Source: an uncultured Flavobacteriaceae bacterium (lineage in GTDB: Bacteria > Bacteroidota > Bacteroidia > Flavobacteriales > Flavobacteriaceae). From it: a stretch of 64,000 nucleotides of DNA. The translations under genes were made by a program, and so were the position numbers. Position 1 is the stretch's first letter; each line of letters begins with the position of its first letter. The notes beneath the pieces are model-generated. The model had not been told where the DNA came from. It worked only from the letters and a program-made list of their open reading frames with translations, and did not search any database. The DNA lies in the NCBI GenBank assembly GCA_947500435.1, contig CANMRV010000006.1, forward strand, positions 186,001 to 250,000. Reading direction: 5' to 3'. Below are positions 18,161 to 26,457 of this stretch, piece by piece.

Positions 18161-18679
18161 CTATTTGCTCCATGGCGGAACAACTCCATTTGAACGTGCA
18201 TAGGCAATGAGCTGCCCTTTGTGTTCTCCGTTGTGCTCCATCATAGCCAAAAGTCCACCTAACTTGTTCATTTTAGCAAAACCAAAATCAACTTCCTCGG
18301 TAAGGGCAGCAGTTTCTACTTCTACAATTTTTTCAAGAACAAAGGCATTTGACTTTTTCAAAGCAGCGATGATGTTCTCTTTTCCAGTAATTTTACCAAG
18401 ATTCATCATATCTACATCTTCTGGTGGGGCAAATCCCATTTTTGAAGCTAAAAAATAGTTTCCTCCTGCAACATGCAAAAGGGCTTCACCTACTGAGTTT
18501 ACACCTTCCATTGGTCTCCAGTCGTATTGCTCTTCTGAAAAAGCTTCTGCTAATTGAATAACTTGAGCTTGGTTGCCGGTCAATACAGCTTGAATGGTAG
18601 TCTGTGCAAGATTATCCTGAGCTTGCATACCAAAGAATGATAGTGCCAAAATCGACACTAATAAAAATTTCATTTTCAT
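18161..18679 (-). CDS. Exported DinB-like (DinB_2/YfiT fold) protein
   Basis: The 172-residue protein has a signal peptide (MKMKFLLVSILALSFFGMQA, cut after A-Q). A four-helix DinB-like fold follows, with the characteristic metal-site histidines: ALLHVAGGNYFLAS around residue 70 and MMEHNGEHKGQLIAYARSNG around 145-165. DWRPMEGVNSVGEAL resembles the family opening 'W.p....sv.e.l.H'. Family members are metal-binding proteins, some of them thiol transferases or of unknown role; a periplasmic member suggests damage or detoxification chemistry, but this is speculation. The gene stands alone, with a terminator downstream. Confidence 0.82.
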   Translation of the reverse strand: MKMKFLLVSILALSFFGMQAQDNLAQTTIQAVLTGNQAQVIQLAEAFSEEQYDWRPMEGVNSVGEALLHVAGGNYFLASKMGFAPPEDVDMMNLGKITGKENIIAALKKSNAFVLEKIVEVETAALTEEVDFGFAKMNKLGGLLAMMEHNGEHKGQLIAYARSNGVVPPWSK

Positions 18680-18793
18680 TTGAGTGTTTTTAAATTAGAA
18701 AATCCGTTACCCGAGGGAACTAATCAAATGTAATGAAATATTCATAGTTAATTTTTTACTTGCTGAAAAAGATATTGGATGATATTCTCTTCT

Positions 18794-19762
18794 TTACTCT
18801 TGGAGCTGCCCTTCATCATAAGTACCATTCTTATCAACGTACATATGACTCATTTTCTTTTTTCTAAAGCTTCCGGGATCCGCATTCTGGACTATCTTGT
18901 CTTTGTAATAGACATGCGCTGCATCTTTTGCATACCAATAATCTATGATTTCAAAACTTTTTGCGTCGATGTCATGGCGTGCAGTACCATCGCAGTATAT
19001 CGTATTTGAAATCTTTAGGAAATAGTGATTCAAATATTTTACTTCGGATTCATTGCTGAAAGGAATGGAAATTAGGAGAGGACTATTTTCTGTAAAGAAA
19101 GGGAGCCAATATACATTTTTGTCATCAATTGCATGACTGCTTTCACCTAGAATTTTAAGGGTAGATGGGTTTGCTTCAAAAGAACGAAATTTTTCTTCCT
19201 CTCGAACAAGTGTTTTGTTGGCGTCTTTAGCGAAATAGAGGTTTAGTACCTCGAAGCTATCAAAATCTGCATCAACCTTATTATTACTGTAAAAGTGATT
19301 TGTGCCGTCATTTGCCCAATCGCCAATCGTACGGGAGTAGGTTTTAGGGTTGGCACCTTCCACCACTTGAACCACCCCCTCATAGCTTTCACCATTATGG
19401 ATTTTATTAAAAACATAGACGTGATTTTCGTCAAAACCTACATTGCTCAAATATTCTTCATTTTTAACATAAAAATCAGCTAGGTCTATGCTTCCATTTT
19501 CTACTGGGAACGCCTCAAAATAGATTCGGTCTTTATCCTTACTTAGCCATCTACTCAAAACTTCAAAGCTAGCGATATCCGCAGGTATTTCACTGTTGCC
19601 CAATTCAAACCAATTGCCCATAGGGCTATAGCGAATTTGGCTTTTTGAATTATTATAGTAATGACTATCCGATTTTTCAGAATCCACAGGATTCCCCAAT
19701 GGGCTGCAGGCTTGGAATAGCCACAGTAAAGGGGCAAAGAGAATTTTGAATAGGGTTTTCAT
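18794..19762 (-). CDS. DKNYY-repeat lipoprotein
   Basis: The protein has 322 residues from the ATG at 19762, which gives the lipoprotein signal MKTLFKILFAPLLWLFQACS. The mature protein consists of repeated short motifs of the DKNYY family (SKDKDRIYFEAFPVE, DENHVYVFNKI, NDGTNHFYSNNKV, AKDAAHVYYKDKIV). Each is followed by a segment of the type 'DxxSFEVLNxYFAKD'. These repeats probably form a beta-propeller or beta-solenoid. DKNYY proteins are widespread in Bacteroidota and fusobacteria and have no established function. An upstream ATG five codons earlier (19777) is possible. Confidence 0.8.
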   Translation of the reverse strand: MKTLFKILFAPLLWLFQACSPLGNPVDSEKSDSHYYNNSKSQIRYSPMGNWFELGNSEIPADIASFEVLSRWLSKDKDRIYFEAFPVENGSIDLADFYVKNEEYLSNVGFDENHVYVFNKIHNGESYEGVVQVVEGANPKTYSRTIGDWANDGTNHFYSNNKVDADFDSFEVLNLYFAKDANKTLVREEEKFRSFEANPSTLKILGESSHAIDDKNVYWLPFFTENSPLLISIPFSNESEVKYLNHYFLKISNTIYCDGTARHDIDAKSFEIIDYWYAKDAAHVYYKDKIVQNADPGSFRKKKMSHMYVDKNGTYDEGQLQE

Positions 19763-19865
19763 CTTTGGTTGGTACATGTTTGTTTCGTTGATGCATGAAG
19801 TACATAAACCTTAACGAGTTAGTGCTAAATACATTGTCTTAACCCTTTGCGGGAGGATATCAATT

Positions 19866-20243
19866 TTAAAAAGACACTTCACACACGAAGTTATTCCCTT
19901 TCCAAATAATCCGCTTGTTTTGAAGGTCATCAAAGGGAATAGGATTACTTTGGGTATTCGGCGAAACGCCTTCACAGTTCAAAACAGGAATTGCTTTGTT
20001 AACTAAAGGGTTGCAATCTGCATAAGCGAATACGGTTTCTCCATTATATTCTGCCTGAACAATATAGCAGTATTTCATGTCTTCTGACAGATTTTGATTT
20101 CTACGATTGATTTCCGTTTTAAGCCATTCCAAACCTTGTAAAGGATTCACAACTCCGCAAGCCGGTATAATAATTATATCATCATTGTCCTTACATCCGC
20201 TAAGGAAACAAATAAAGAATAGTAGCAGCGCAAAATTTTTCAT
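19866..20243 (-). CDS. Small hypothetical lipoprotein
   Basis: The protein has 125 residues from the ATG at 20243 (20252 is three codons longer). The signal peptide ends FLSGC, a good lipobox, followed by KDNDDIIII. The mature part contains ACGVVNPLQGLEWLKTEI, a segment I recall as frequent in small flavobacterial lipoproteins, then a beta-rich end (VQAEYNGETVFAYADCNPL, IIWKGNNFVCEVSF). Four cysteines remain in the mature domain besides the acylated one and could form disulfides. Function is unknown. Confidence 0.75.
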   Translation of the reverse strand: MKNFALLLFFICFLSGCKDNDDIIIIPACGVVNPLQGLEWLKTEINRRNQNLSEDMKYCYIVQAEYNGETVFAYADCNPLVNKAIPVLNCEGVSPNTQSNPIPFDDLQNKRIIWKGNNFVCEVSF

Positions 20244-20293
20244 AAGACACATTGTTGTATTGTGAAGATATCGATACTTAAAAAGGTTGCGCG

Positions 20294-20334
20294 CAAAAAA
20301 AAGCCCACACGCTAAAATTTAACAGTGTAGGCTT
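20294..20334 (-). terminator. Terminator of pruA
   Basis: On the minus strand, AAGCCTACAC and GTGTGGGCTT pair as a 10-bp stem with one wobble, then TTTTTTTTG follows. The hairpin starts 22 bp after the pruA stop. Confidence 0.75.
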
Positions 20335-20356
20335 AAATATTGTTATGAAAAATGGA

Positions 20357-21985
20357 CTATCCTAAAAATGGATACCTATAATCCTCAGGAGTCACAAATG
20401 TCTCCTTAATTAGTCTTGGTGAAACCCAACGTAATAAATTCTGTGCAGAACCAGCTTTATCGTTGGTTCCTGAAGCTCTAGCGCCACCAAAGGGTTGTTG
20501 GCCAACAACAGCTCCGGTGGGCTTGTCATTGATATAGAAGTTTCCGGCACAGTTTTCTAAGGCTTTTGTTGCCTCATCAATGGCATATCTATCTGTTGAA
20601 AGAACTGCTCCTGTTAGGGCATACTCTGAAGTTTCATCAACTAATTTCAAGGTTTTGCTCCAGTTTTTATCATCATACACATAGATGGTCACTACGGGGC
20701 CGAAAAGTTCGGTTTCCATTGTAGTGTATTTCGGATCGGTTGTCACGATTACCGTTGGTTCAATAAAATATCCTTTTGATTTGTCATAATTACCACCAAC
20801 AAGAATCTTGGCTTTTTTATCTTTTTTAGCCTGGTCAATGTACTTCGCTAATTTGTCAAAAGAGCCTTCGTGAATTACTGCCGTAATAAAGTTTGACAAA
20901 TCTTCAGGAGATCCTGCAGGATTGAAAGACTCAACATCCTTTTTTACCAAGTCCAAAATTCTAGTAGCTTTTGACTTCGGAAGATAAACACGCGAAGCGG
21001 CACTGCATTTTTGTCCCTGGAATTCAAAGGCACCACGAACAATTGCCGTAGCCACTTGTTTAGGATTGGCGGATGAATGTGCCAGAATAAAATCTTTACC
21101 ACCTGTTTCGCCAACAATTTTAGGATAGGTTTTATAGGTATGAATATTGTTTCCGATTTGTTTCCATAATTCCTTAAAAACATGGGTAGAACCCGTAAAG
21201 TGAATACCGGTAAAATCAGGACTCGCCAGTACCGTTTTTGTAATCATAACCGGATCACCGTAAATCACATTGATAACTCCGTCAGGTAATCCCGCTTCTT
21301 TGAAAACATCAACAATAACTTTCGCAGAAAAGATTTGGCTATCACTTGGTTTCCAAACGACAACGTTCCCCATCATAGCAGCACTTGCGGGTAAATTCCC
21401 TGCAATAGCGGTAAAGTTAAACGGAGTGATTGCATATACGAATCCTTCTAAAGGTCTATACTCAACTCTGTTCCAAATACCTTCTGCAGAATCGGGTTGT
21501 TCTTCATATATCTGCGTCATGTATTCGACGTTGAAACGTAAAAAATCTATAAACTCACAGGCAGCATCAATCTCAGCTTGATGAACCGTTTTTGACTGCG
21601 CAATCATGGTTGCTGCATTAATCTTTGCACGGTATGGTCCCGCAAGTAATTCTGCAGCTTTTAAGAAAATGGCAGCACGTTGTTCCCAAGTTAAATCTGC
21701 CCAGGCATCACGGGCCTTAAGAGCCGTGTCTATTGCTTCGGTAACGTGTGATTTATTGGCAATATGATATTTGCCTACCTTATGCTTGTGGTCGTGTGGA
21801 GGAGACATCGGTTTTGTCTTTCCCGATTTCACTTTTTTCTTGCCGATGTACATAGGTACTTCGACAGTCCCGTTATAGTATGCTTTATATTGTTTAAGAA
21901 CAGCTTCGCGTTCAGGAGTGCCCGGAGCGTAACTTTTTATAGGCTCATTAAATGCAGTTGGTACTTGAAAAAAACCTTTTCCCAT
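20357..21985 (-). CDS. pruA: L-glutamate gamma-semialdehyde (1-pyrroline-5-carboxylate) dehydrogenase
   Basis: The enzyme oxidises glutamate semialdehyde to glutamate with NAD+, the second step of proline catabolism. The 542-residue length matches the stand-alone bacterial and mitochondrial type. Motifs: substrate region PLEGFVYAITPFNFTAIAGN (shown in part), NAD-site VVWKPSDSQIFSA, GETGGKDFILAHSSA, and the catalytic Cys327 in GQKCSAASRVYLP. The C-terminal NDKPTGAVVGQQPFGGARASG is characteristic of the PruA group. A proline dehydrogenase partner is not in the window. It has its own promoter element and terminator. Confidence 0.96.
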   Translation of the reverse strand: MGKGFFQVPTAFNEPIKSYAPGTPEREAVLKQYKAYYNGTVEVPMYIGKKKVKSGKTKPMSPPHDHKHKVGKYHIANKSHVTEAIDTALKARDAWADLTWEQRAAIFLKAAELLAGPYRAKINAATMIAQSKTVHQAEIDAACEFIDFLRFNVEYMTQIYEEQPDSAEGIWNRVEYRPLEGFVYAITPFNFTAIAGNLPASAAMMGNVVVWKPSDSQIFSAKVIVDVFKEAGLPDGVINVIYGDPVMITKTVLASPDFTGIHFTGSTHVFKELWKQIGNNIHTYKTYPKIVGETGGKDFILAHSSANPKQVATAIVRGAFEFQGQKCSAASRVYLPKSKATRILDLVKKDVESFNPAGSPEDLSNFITAVIHEGSFDKLAKYIDQAKKDKKAKILVGGNYDKSKGYFIEPTVIVTTDPKYTTMETELFGPVVTIYVYDDKNWSKTLKLVDETSEYALTGAVLSTDRYAIDEATKALENCAGNFYINDKPTGAVVGQQPFGGARASGTNDKAGSAQNLLRWVSPRLIKETFVTPEDYRYPFLG

Positions 21986-22013
21986 GGAGATATTTTTTGA
22001 AATTTAATCTAAG

Positions 22014-22021
22014 CAAAGGTA
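22014..22021 (-). promoter_or_regulatory. -7 promoter element of pruA
   Basis: TACCTTTG followed by C on the minus strand, 28 bp upstream of the ATG at 21985. It suggests pruA is transcribed separately from the apaG group upstream. Confidence 0.5.
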
Positions 22022-22125
22022 CGGAACGTTTGTTGTTTTTATAACAGAAACGACCATAGAAGTTTAATATACCAAAGCGGTATTGTCTTAATTAAAAAGC
22101 AAAGTGGAATTGAATTTGAACTTTT

Positions 22126-22512
22126 TTAGTTCAATGCAAAAGGGGCACTAAACTTAAAGGTAGGAATGTAAACCCTGAATTTCTCAGTAGAGCTAAAATT
22201 TACCATGTTGTAGTAACCTCTCATAGCGCCTATAGGAGATGCCAAAAGACACCCTGAGTTATAGGTATGCGACTCGCCGGGTTTGATTACTGGTTTTTTT
22301 CCAATAACACCTTCACCGTCTAAGACTTCCATCTCATTAAGGGCGTCAAAAATTTCCCAATGGCGAGAAGTTAGTTGTACAGAGTCCTTACTCTGATTTT
22401 CAATAGTAATTGTATACCCAAAGGCAAAGTGCATCTTGTAGTTCTTGAAGAATGTGCCTTCAAAACTAGTATTGACCGAAACTTTTATGCCTTTTGTAAC
22501 CTGTGTAATCAT
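22126..22512 (-). CDS. apaG: ApaG domain protein
   Basis: The 128-residue single-domain ApaG (DUF525) protein has a fibronectin-III-like beta fold. Signature segments: VTKGIKVSVNTSFEGTFF, FGYTITIENQSKDSVQLTSRHWEI, GEGVIGKKPVIKPGESHTYNSG and IGAMRGYYNMVN. It contains the conserved GxGVxGxxPxxxPG loop. ApaG has been linked genetically to Mg2+/Co2+ homeostasis and diadenosine tetraphosphate in enterobacteria, but its biochemical role is unsettled. Its start lies 11 bp after the DUF3667 gene, so it is the last gene of a three-gene unit. Confidence 0.95.
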   Translation of the reverse strand: MITQVTKGIKVSVNTSFEGTFFKNYKMHFAFGYTITIENQSKDSVQLTSRHWEIFDALNEMEVLDGEGVIGKKPVIKPGESHTYNSGCLLASPIGAMRGYYNMVNFSSTEKFRVYIPTFKFSAPFALN

Positions 22513-22523
22513 ATCGTTTTGTT

Positions 22524-23663
22524 CTAGTAGGTAAATGCGCTTCCCGTAAAAAGGATTGCCATTGCGAACATGGCTAAAATAAAGAAAATAGTATTTAGAA
22601 AAATATATTTAACACTAGTTTTAAAAAATCCTTGTTTGTAGAATTTCCGCATTGCTAAAAACAGATAAATGGCAAAAATAAAAAAGAAAAGCCATCCAGT
22701 GTAAATATTAAAAATGGAATCTACTAAAAAGCTAATTATGAGCAAGATAAACAACAATGATTGATTATGAAAGCTAAAGACAAGATGTTCGGTGTAGGTG
22801 TATTTTTTTCGGATGTATGCCAGCCAAATAAAGAAAGCGAACACCGGAAGGAAGAAAAATATAACAAAGGGCAATCGTGAAATAACGCTGCTGAAGAAAC
22901 TTCCGGGTTGTTGTTTTAGTCTTAAATAACTTCTTGCAGCGTTGAATGCAGCTTTGTTTTCTCTAGTGGAATCAATATTAAGTTCAGCTGGAATTTCTTC
23001 AAAACCGTATATTTTCTTTTTTTCCATCAGAACATTAAAAAACTCTCGTTTACCCCCAAAACGTGCCAACAATGACCTCTCATTTAATTTGGAGAAATGC
23101 TCGATTGGATTTGCCATCATAATTGAATCCCTCTTGGCTAGGTCGGATACAATATTTAGAGTGTCCAGGGCTTTAATCAGCTCTTTTTCTTCTTCTTTGA
23201 TGGGGATGGAGTCAATTTGAACGAAATCGTCAGTTGAGAAGTTGAGCGTCCCCATTTTGTCCCAAATACTCTTTTCTTTACCAACACCATATTTGTCCCA
23301 ATCAGAAAAATTATTGCTAAAGTTGACCATTAAGAAATAGATAATGGATAGACTCAGTAAAAAGCGAAATGGATTGGTGTAAGAAACTCGTTTTCCTGCT
23401 ATGTAATCTTGAGTGATTTTACCTGGTTTTGTTAAAAGGGCAGAAAGTGTTTTAAGTATTCTAGAATCATAAGATATTAAACTAGCAAAGAATTCGTCAA
23501 TGAAATCTTTTAAGGTCAGTTTCTTAGTGCTATTTGCCTGAGAACAACTAGGGCAGTATTTGTCACTAACATCTAATGGATGACTACAGTTTTTGCATTC
23601 TACGCCGCGATATTGAAGCCCGAAACGACCTTTTTGTTGAAGAGTTGGTTTGTTCTTTTCCAT
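22524..23663 (-). CDS. DUF3667 membrane protein with N-terminal zinc ribbon
   Basis: The 379-residue protein starts with a zinc ribbon, CKNCSHPLDVSDKYCPSC (residues about 23-40, two CxxC pairs). Then comes the DUF3667 segment (LTLKDFIDEFFASLISYDSR, GKITQDYIAGKRVSYTNPFR) leading into a membrane helix. The middle is soluble and charged (residues about 130-250), and four or so membrane segments fill the C-terminus. Function is unknown. The ribbon sits at the cytoplasmic N-terminus. It lies between the T9SS plug gene (40 bp upstream) and apaG (11 bp downstream). Confidence 0.87.
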   Translation of the reverse strand: MEKNKPTLQQKGRFGLQYRGVECKNCSHPLDVSDKYCPSCSQANSTKKLTLKDFIDEFFASLISYDSRILKTLSALLTKPGKITQDYIAGKRVSYTNPFRFLLSLSIIYFLMVNFSNNFSDWDKYGVGKEKSIWDKMGTLNFSTDDFVQIDSIPIKEEEKELIKALDTLNIVSDLAKRDSIMMANPIEHFSKLNERSLLARFGGKREFFNVLMEKKKIYGFEEIPAELNIDSTRENKAAFNAARSYLRLKQQPGSFFSSVISRLPFVIFFFLPVFAFFIWLAYIRKKYTYTEHLVFSFHNQSLLFILLIISFLVDSIFNIYTGWLFFFIFAIYLFLAMRKFYKQGFFKTSVKYIFLNTIFFILAMFAMAILFTGSAFTY

Positions 23664-23703
23664 CAGTGGTTGTTGATGGTCAAATATACATTTTTGCTAG
23701 ATG

Positions 23704-24948
23704 TTAATTGCTGATGTTTCTTGAATTGGCAGAGCCAATGCCAATAATACCATCATAAAGATCTCCGAAATTACGATAGTAGACCAAAACCAAATAGTTG
23801 TTTTCAGTAAAATGGAAGTTCCCGGATACAGTATTTAAATCAACAACATCGTCTTCACGCTTGATAACATACTTGTAATTATAAAAACCTTGCTTCATCA
23901 TAACAATCCCTTCCATCATACCCGTGTCTTCATTGTAGGTCATTTTGTTTTCATCGGTGAGCGCATAGTTATTGTGCTTTCCGAAGACATATACTTCATC
24001 TAAGGCCAACTCCTCTGCATAAGGTAGCTTGAAGTGAATATTTGTGTACTCCGCTTCGCGGGAAATATCATTTCCTTGAAGTGTTCTTATGACAAAATCA
24101 CCGTTTATATCCGGGTAGTAATTGTAGGGAATGCTAAATCGATAACGGTCCCTAAATAAATAATGATGATAAATATCTTCTAACTCAATATGGGAAATTA
24201 CAGAAGTGGGAGCTCGAAGATCTTTCGTGTCAAAATTTAGAAATTCATTCCCTCCAAAAAAGCTGGTCTCTTTATCATATTTATATACCAACTCACTTCC
24301 TATGGTGAATTGTGGCGGAACATCGTAAATCGCTGTAGGCCAATGATAGTTTTGCAAGATGGCTACTTTTACTTCCTTTTTAGGATTTACCAATCTAAAA
24401 CTGGAGGCATTGATATTGATATGAACTACCTGTTTTTCGTTTAGATATTTAAAATCACGTGAGCGCTTTACAATTGCGCCAACTTGAACAGCATCGTTAT
24501 AAACCACAAACCTTCGAGAAAATTGGAGCTCGTAGCTATCATTGTAAATTTCAATAACAAAGTTGCCGGTAACTTTCAATCGAACATTCTCGTTTGGAAT
24601 GGTCAATCGATAATTTGAATAGGGCTGAAGGGTATTGTAGCTGTTGCCATAATCAATGATGCGTTGATTGTCAACGCCGGTTAGGTATTGTGATTTTAAA
24701 AGTTGCGAGGGTGTCCAGTCGTAGTCGCAATGCACTATTTTATAATAATAGTCTTGTTCATTGGCTAAAATATCATCAAATTCTAGTCGAATTTGCTCTC
24801 CGATTTTGACTACAGGAAATTGATCTTCCGTAGGGCCTTTAAAAATAATCGATTTGATATTTTCTGGCGGATTTACCTCTTCTTGAACCTGCGCGAAAAG
24901 TGAGGAGGCAAAGAGTAAAAAGAAGATTTGTTTAAGAGTTAAACGCAT
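23704..24948 (-). CDS. Type IX secretion system plug protein (DUF5103 family)
   Basis: The 414-residue exported protein has the signal peptide MRLTLKQIFFLLFASSLFAQ. It matches the DUF5103 family, now named T9SS plug: PPENIKSIIFKGPTEDQFPVVKIGE near the N-terminus (shown in part), YYYKIVHCDYDWTPSQLLKS, SRRFVVYNDAVQVGAIV, FRDRYRFSIPYNYYPDING and NFHFTENNYLVLVYYRNFGD. In the Flavobacterium T9SS the plug protein closes the periplasmic end of the SprA translocon pore when the substrate carrier is absent. Start of a three-gene unit with DUF3667 and apaG, divergent from nqrA. Confidence 0.88.
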   Translation of the reverse strand: MRLTLKQIFFLLFASSLFAQVQEEVNPPENIKSIIFKGPTEDQFPVVKIGEQIRLEFDDILANEQDYYYKIVHCDYDWTPSQLLKSQYLTGVDNQRIIDYGNSYNTLQPYSNYRLTIPNENVRLKVTGNFVIEIYNDSYELQFSRRFVVYNDAVQVGAIVKRSRDFKYLNEKQVVHININASSFRLVNPKKEVKVAILQNYHWPTAIYDVPPQFTIGSELVYKYDKETSFFGGNEFLNFDTKDLRAPTSVISHIELEDIYHHYLFRDRYRFSIPYNYYPDINGDFVIRTLQGNDISREAEYTNIHFKLPYAEELALDEVYVFGKHNNYALTDENKMTYNEDTGMMEGIVMMKQGFYNYKYVIKREDDVVDLNTVSGNFHFTENNYLVLVYYRNFGDLYDGIIGIGSANSRNISN

Positions 24949-24967
24949 TTAGGGACTATTTTTTTAA

Positions 24968-24975
24968 CAAAGGTA
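24968..24975 (-). promoter_or_regulatory. -7 promoter element of the T9SS plug gene
   Basis: TACCTTTG on the minus strand, 19 bp upstream of the ATG at 24948, fits the Bacteroidota consensus. It is about 85 bp from the nqrA element on the other strand. Confidence 0.5.
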
Positions 24976-25058
24976 AACAAAAAGCATACCTAAAAAATTA
25001 AGCTCGTTGTAATGCCTAAATTTATAGGCAATAATTATGAAAACAAGCCTTTTAGTAT

Positions 25059-25066
25059 TATTTTTG
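25059..25066 (+). promoter_or_regulatory. -7 promoter element of the nqr operon
   Basis: TATTTTTG followed by CCCC lies 35 bp upstream of the ATG at 25102. Because it falls downstream of the ATG at 25012, it argues that NqrA starts at 25102. Confidence 0.55.
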
Positions 25067-25101
25067 CCCCAAATTTAGATAACCTTAAAGGTCTACGTTA
25101 T

Positions 25102-26454
25102 ATGTCTAAAGACATCCGAATTAAAAAAGGCTTGAATATCAACCTTGTCGGCGCTGCCGAACAAACTACTTCAAAAGCCGTTTTAAGTAATGTTTACGCA
25201 ATAAATCTTGAAGATTTTCACGGAATAACCCCTAAAATGTTGGTAAAGCAAGGTGCTGAGGTGAAAGCCGGTGAAGCGCTTTTTTACAATAAGAACATTG
25301 AAGATATGTTGTTCGTTTCTCCGGTAAGTGGAGAGTTGATTGAAATCGAAAGAGGTGCTAGGAGACGCATTTTAACACTTAAGATTCTAGCCGATAAAAC
25401 GCAGTCTAATCTAGAGCATTCGAAGTTAGATGTGAATGGCGCATCTGCGCAACAAATCAAAGCGCATTTGCAGAAGTCAGGTTGTTGGCCATTTATCAAG
25501 CAAAGGCCTTATGATGTAATCGCAAACCCTGATACGACTCCAAAAGCAATTTTCATTTCAGGATACGCGACAGCGCCTTTAGCTGCTGACCCAAACTATG
25601 TTTTACAAGGTAAGGAGGCTGAATTACAAGCTGCTGTTTCTGCTTTGGCTAAGTTGACTCCCGGGAAAGTTCATGTTTCGGTCGGTAAAACAGGAAGTTC
25701 TCCACTAGCTGGTTTGAACGGTATCGAATTGCATAAAGTATCTGGGCCGCATCCTGCCGGATTGGTTGGAACACAAATAAACAAAATTGACCCTATCAAT
25801 AAAGGAGAATTGGTTTGGACGGTTTCTCCTCAAGATTTGGTGATTATAGGAGAGCTTTTACTTACCGGAATATATAATCCTGAGCGTATCGTTGCTTTGG
25901 CAGGTTCTTCTGTGAAAGCTCCGAAATACTATAGAACAAAAATAGGAACTGAAGTAGCAACCTTCCTTTATGCCAGCGGTGTAAACGGTGAAAATTTTAG
26001 AGTGATCAACGGTGATGTATTGACCGGTTCTAAAAGTAGTCAAGATGGCTATTTAGGGCATTATAACAATACGGTTACTGCCATTCCTGAAGGTGATGAT
26101 TATGACTTCTTCGGATGGAATAGGCCTATTTTCAATAAAATTTCTGCTACAAGGGCATTGACCTTTTCTTGGTTACAACCCAAAAAGAAATACGATTTAA
26201 ATACAAATACAAACGGTGAGCACAGAGCTTTTGTATTAACCGGACAGTTTGAAAAAGTTTTTCCGTTAGATATTTATCCGATGCAACTATTGAAGGCCTG
26301 CATGTACAAAGATTTAGATGAGATGGAACAACTCGGATTATATGAGGTGGCACCTGAAGACTTTTCATTGACAGAATTCGTTGATGTATCGAAGCAGCCA
26401 CATCAACAAATAATTCGCGAAGGACTTGATTTATTACAACAAGAAATAGGATAA
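25102..26454 (+). CDS. nqrA: Na+-translocating NADH:quinone reductase subunit A
   Basis: NqrA is the peripheral subunit of the Na+-pumping NADH:quinone oxidoreductase. The protein has 450 residues from the ATG at 25102, close to the usual size. The 30-codon extension from 25012 is not family-like and contains the promoter element. Family segments: IRIKKGLNINLVGAAEQ, a biotinyl/lipoyl-like fold (VKQGAEVKAGEALFYNKN, VSPVSGELIEIERGARR), KVSGPHPAGLVGTQINKIDP, and the C-terminal MYKDLDEMEQLGLYEVAPED. First gene of the six-gene nqr operon, 3 bp before nqrB. Confidence 0.96.
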   Translation: MSKDIRIKKGLNINLVGAAEQTTSKAVLSNVYAINLEDFHGITPKMLVKQGAEVKAGEALFYNKNIEDMLFVSPVSGELIEIERGARRRILTLKILADKTQSNLEHSKLDVNGASAQQIKAHLQKSGCWPFIKQRPYDVIANPDTTPKAIFISGYATAPLAADPNYVLQGKEAELQAAVSALAKLTPGKVHVSVGKTGSSPLAGLNGIELHKVSGPHPAGLVGTQINKIDPINKGELVWTVSPQDLVIIGELLLTGIYNPERIVALAGSSVKAPKYYRTKIGTEVATFLYASGVNGENFRVINGDVLTGSKSSQDGYLGHYNNTVTAIPEGDDYDFFGWNRPIFNKISATRALTFSWLQPKKKYDLNTNTNGEHRAFVLTGQFEKVFPLDIYPMQLLKACMYKDLDEMEQLGLYEVAPEDFSLTEFVDVSKQPHQQIIREGLDLLQQEIG

Positions 26455-26457
26455 GAG

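Noticed and set aside
25012..25101. 30-residue N-terminal extension of NqrA
   Set aside because: The sequence is not NqrA-like and a -7 promoter element lies inside it at 25059-25066.
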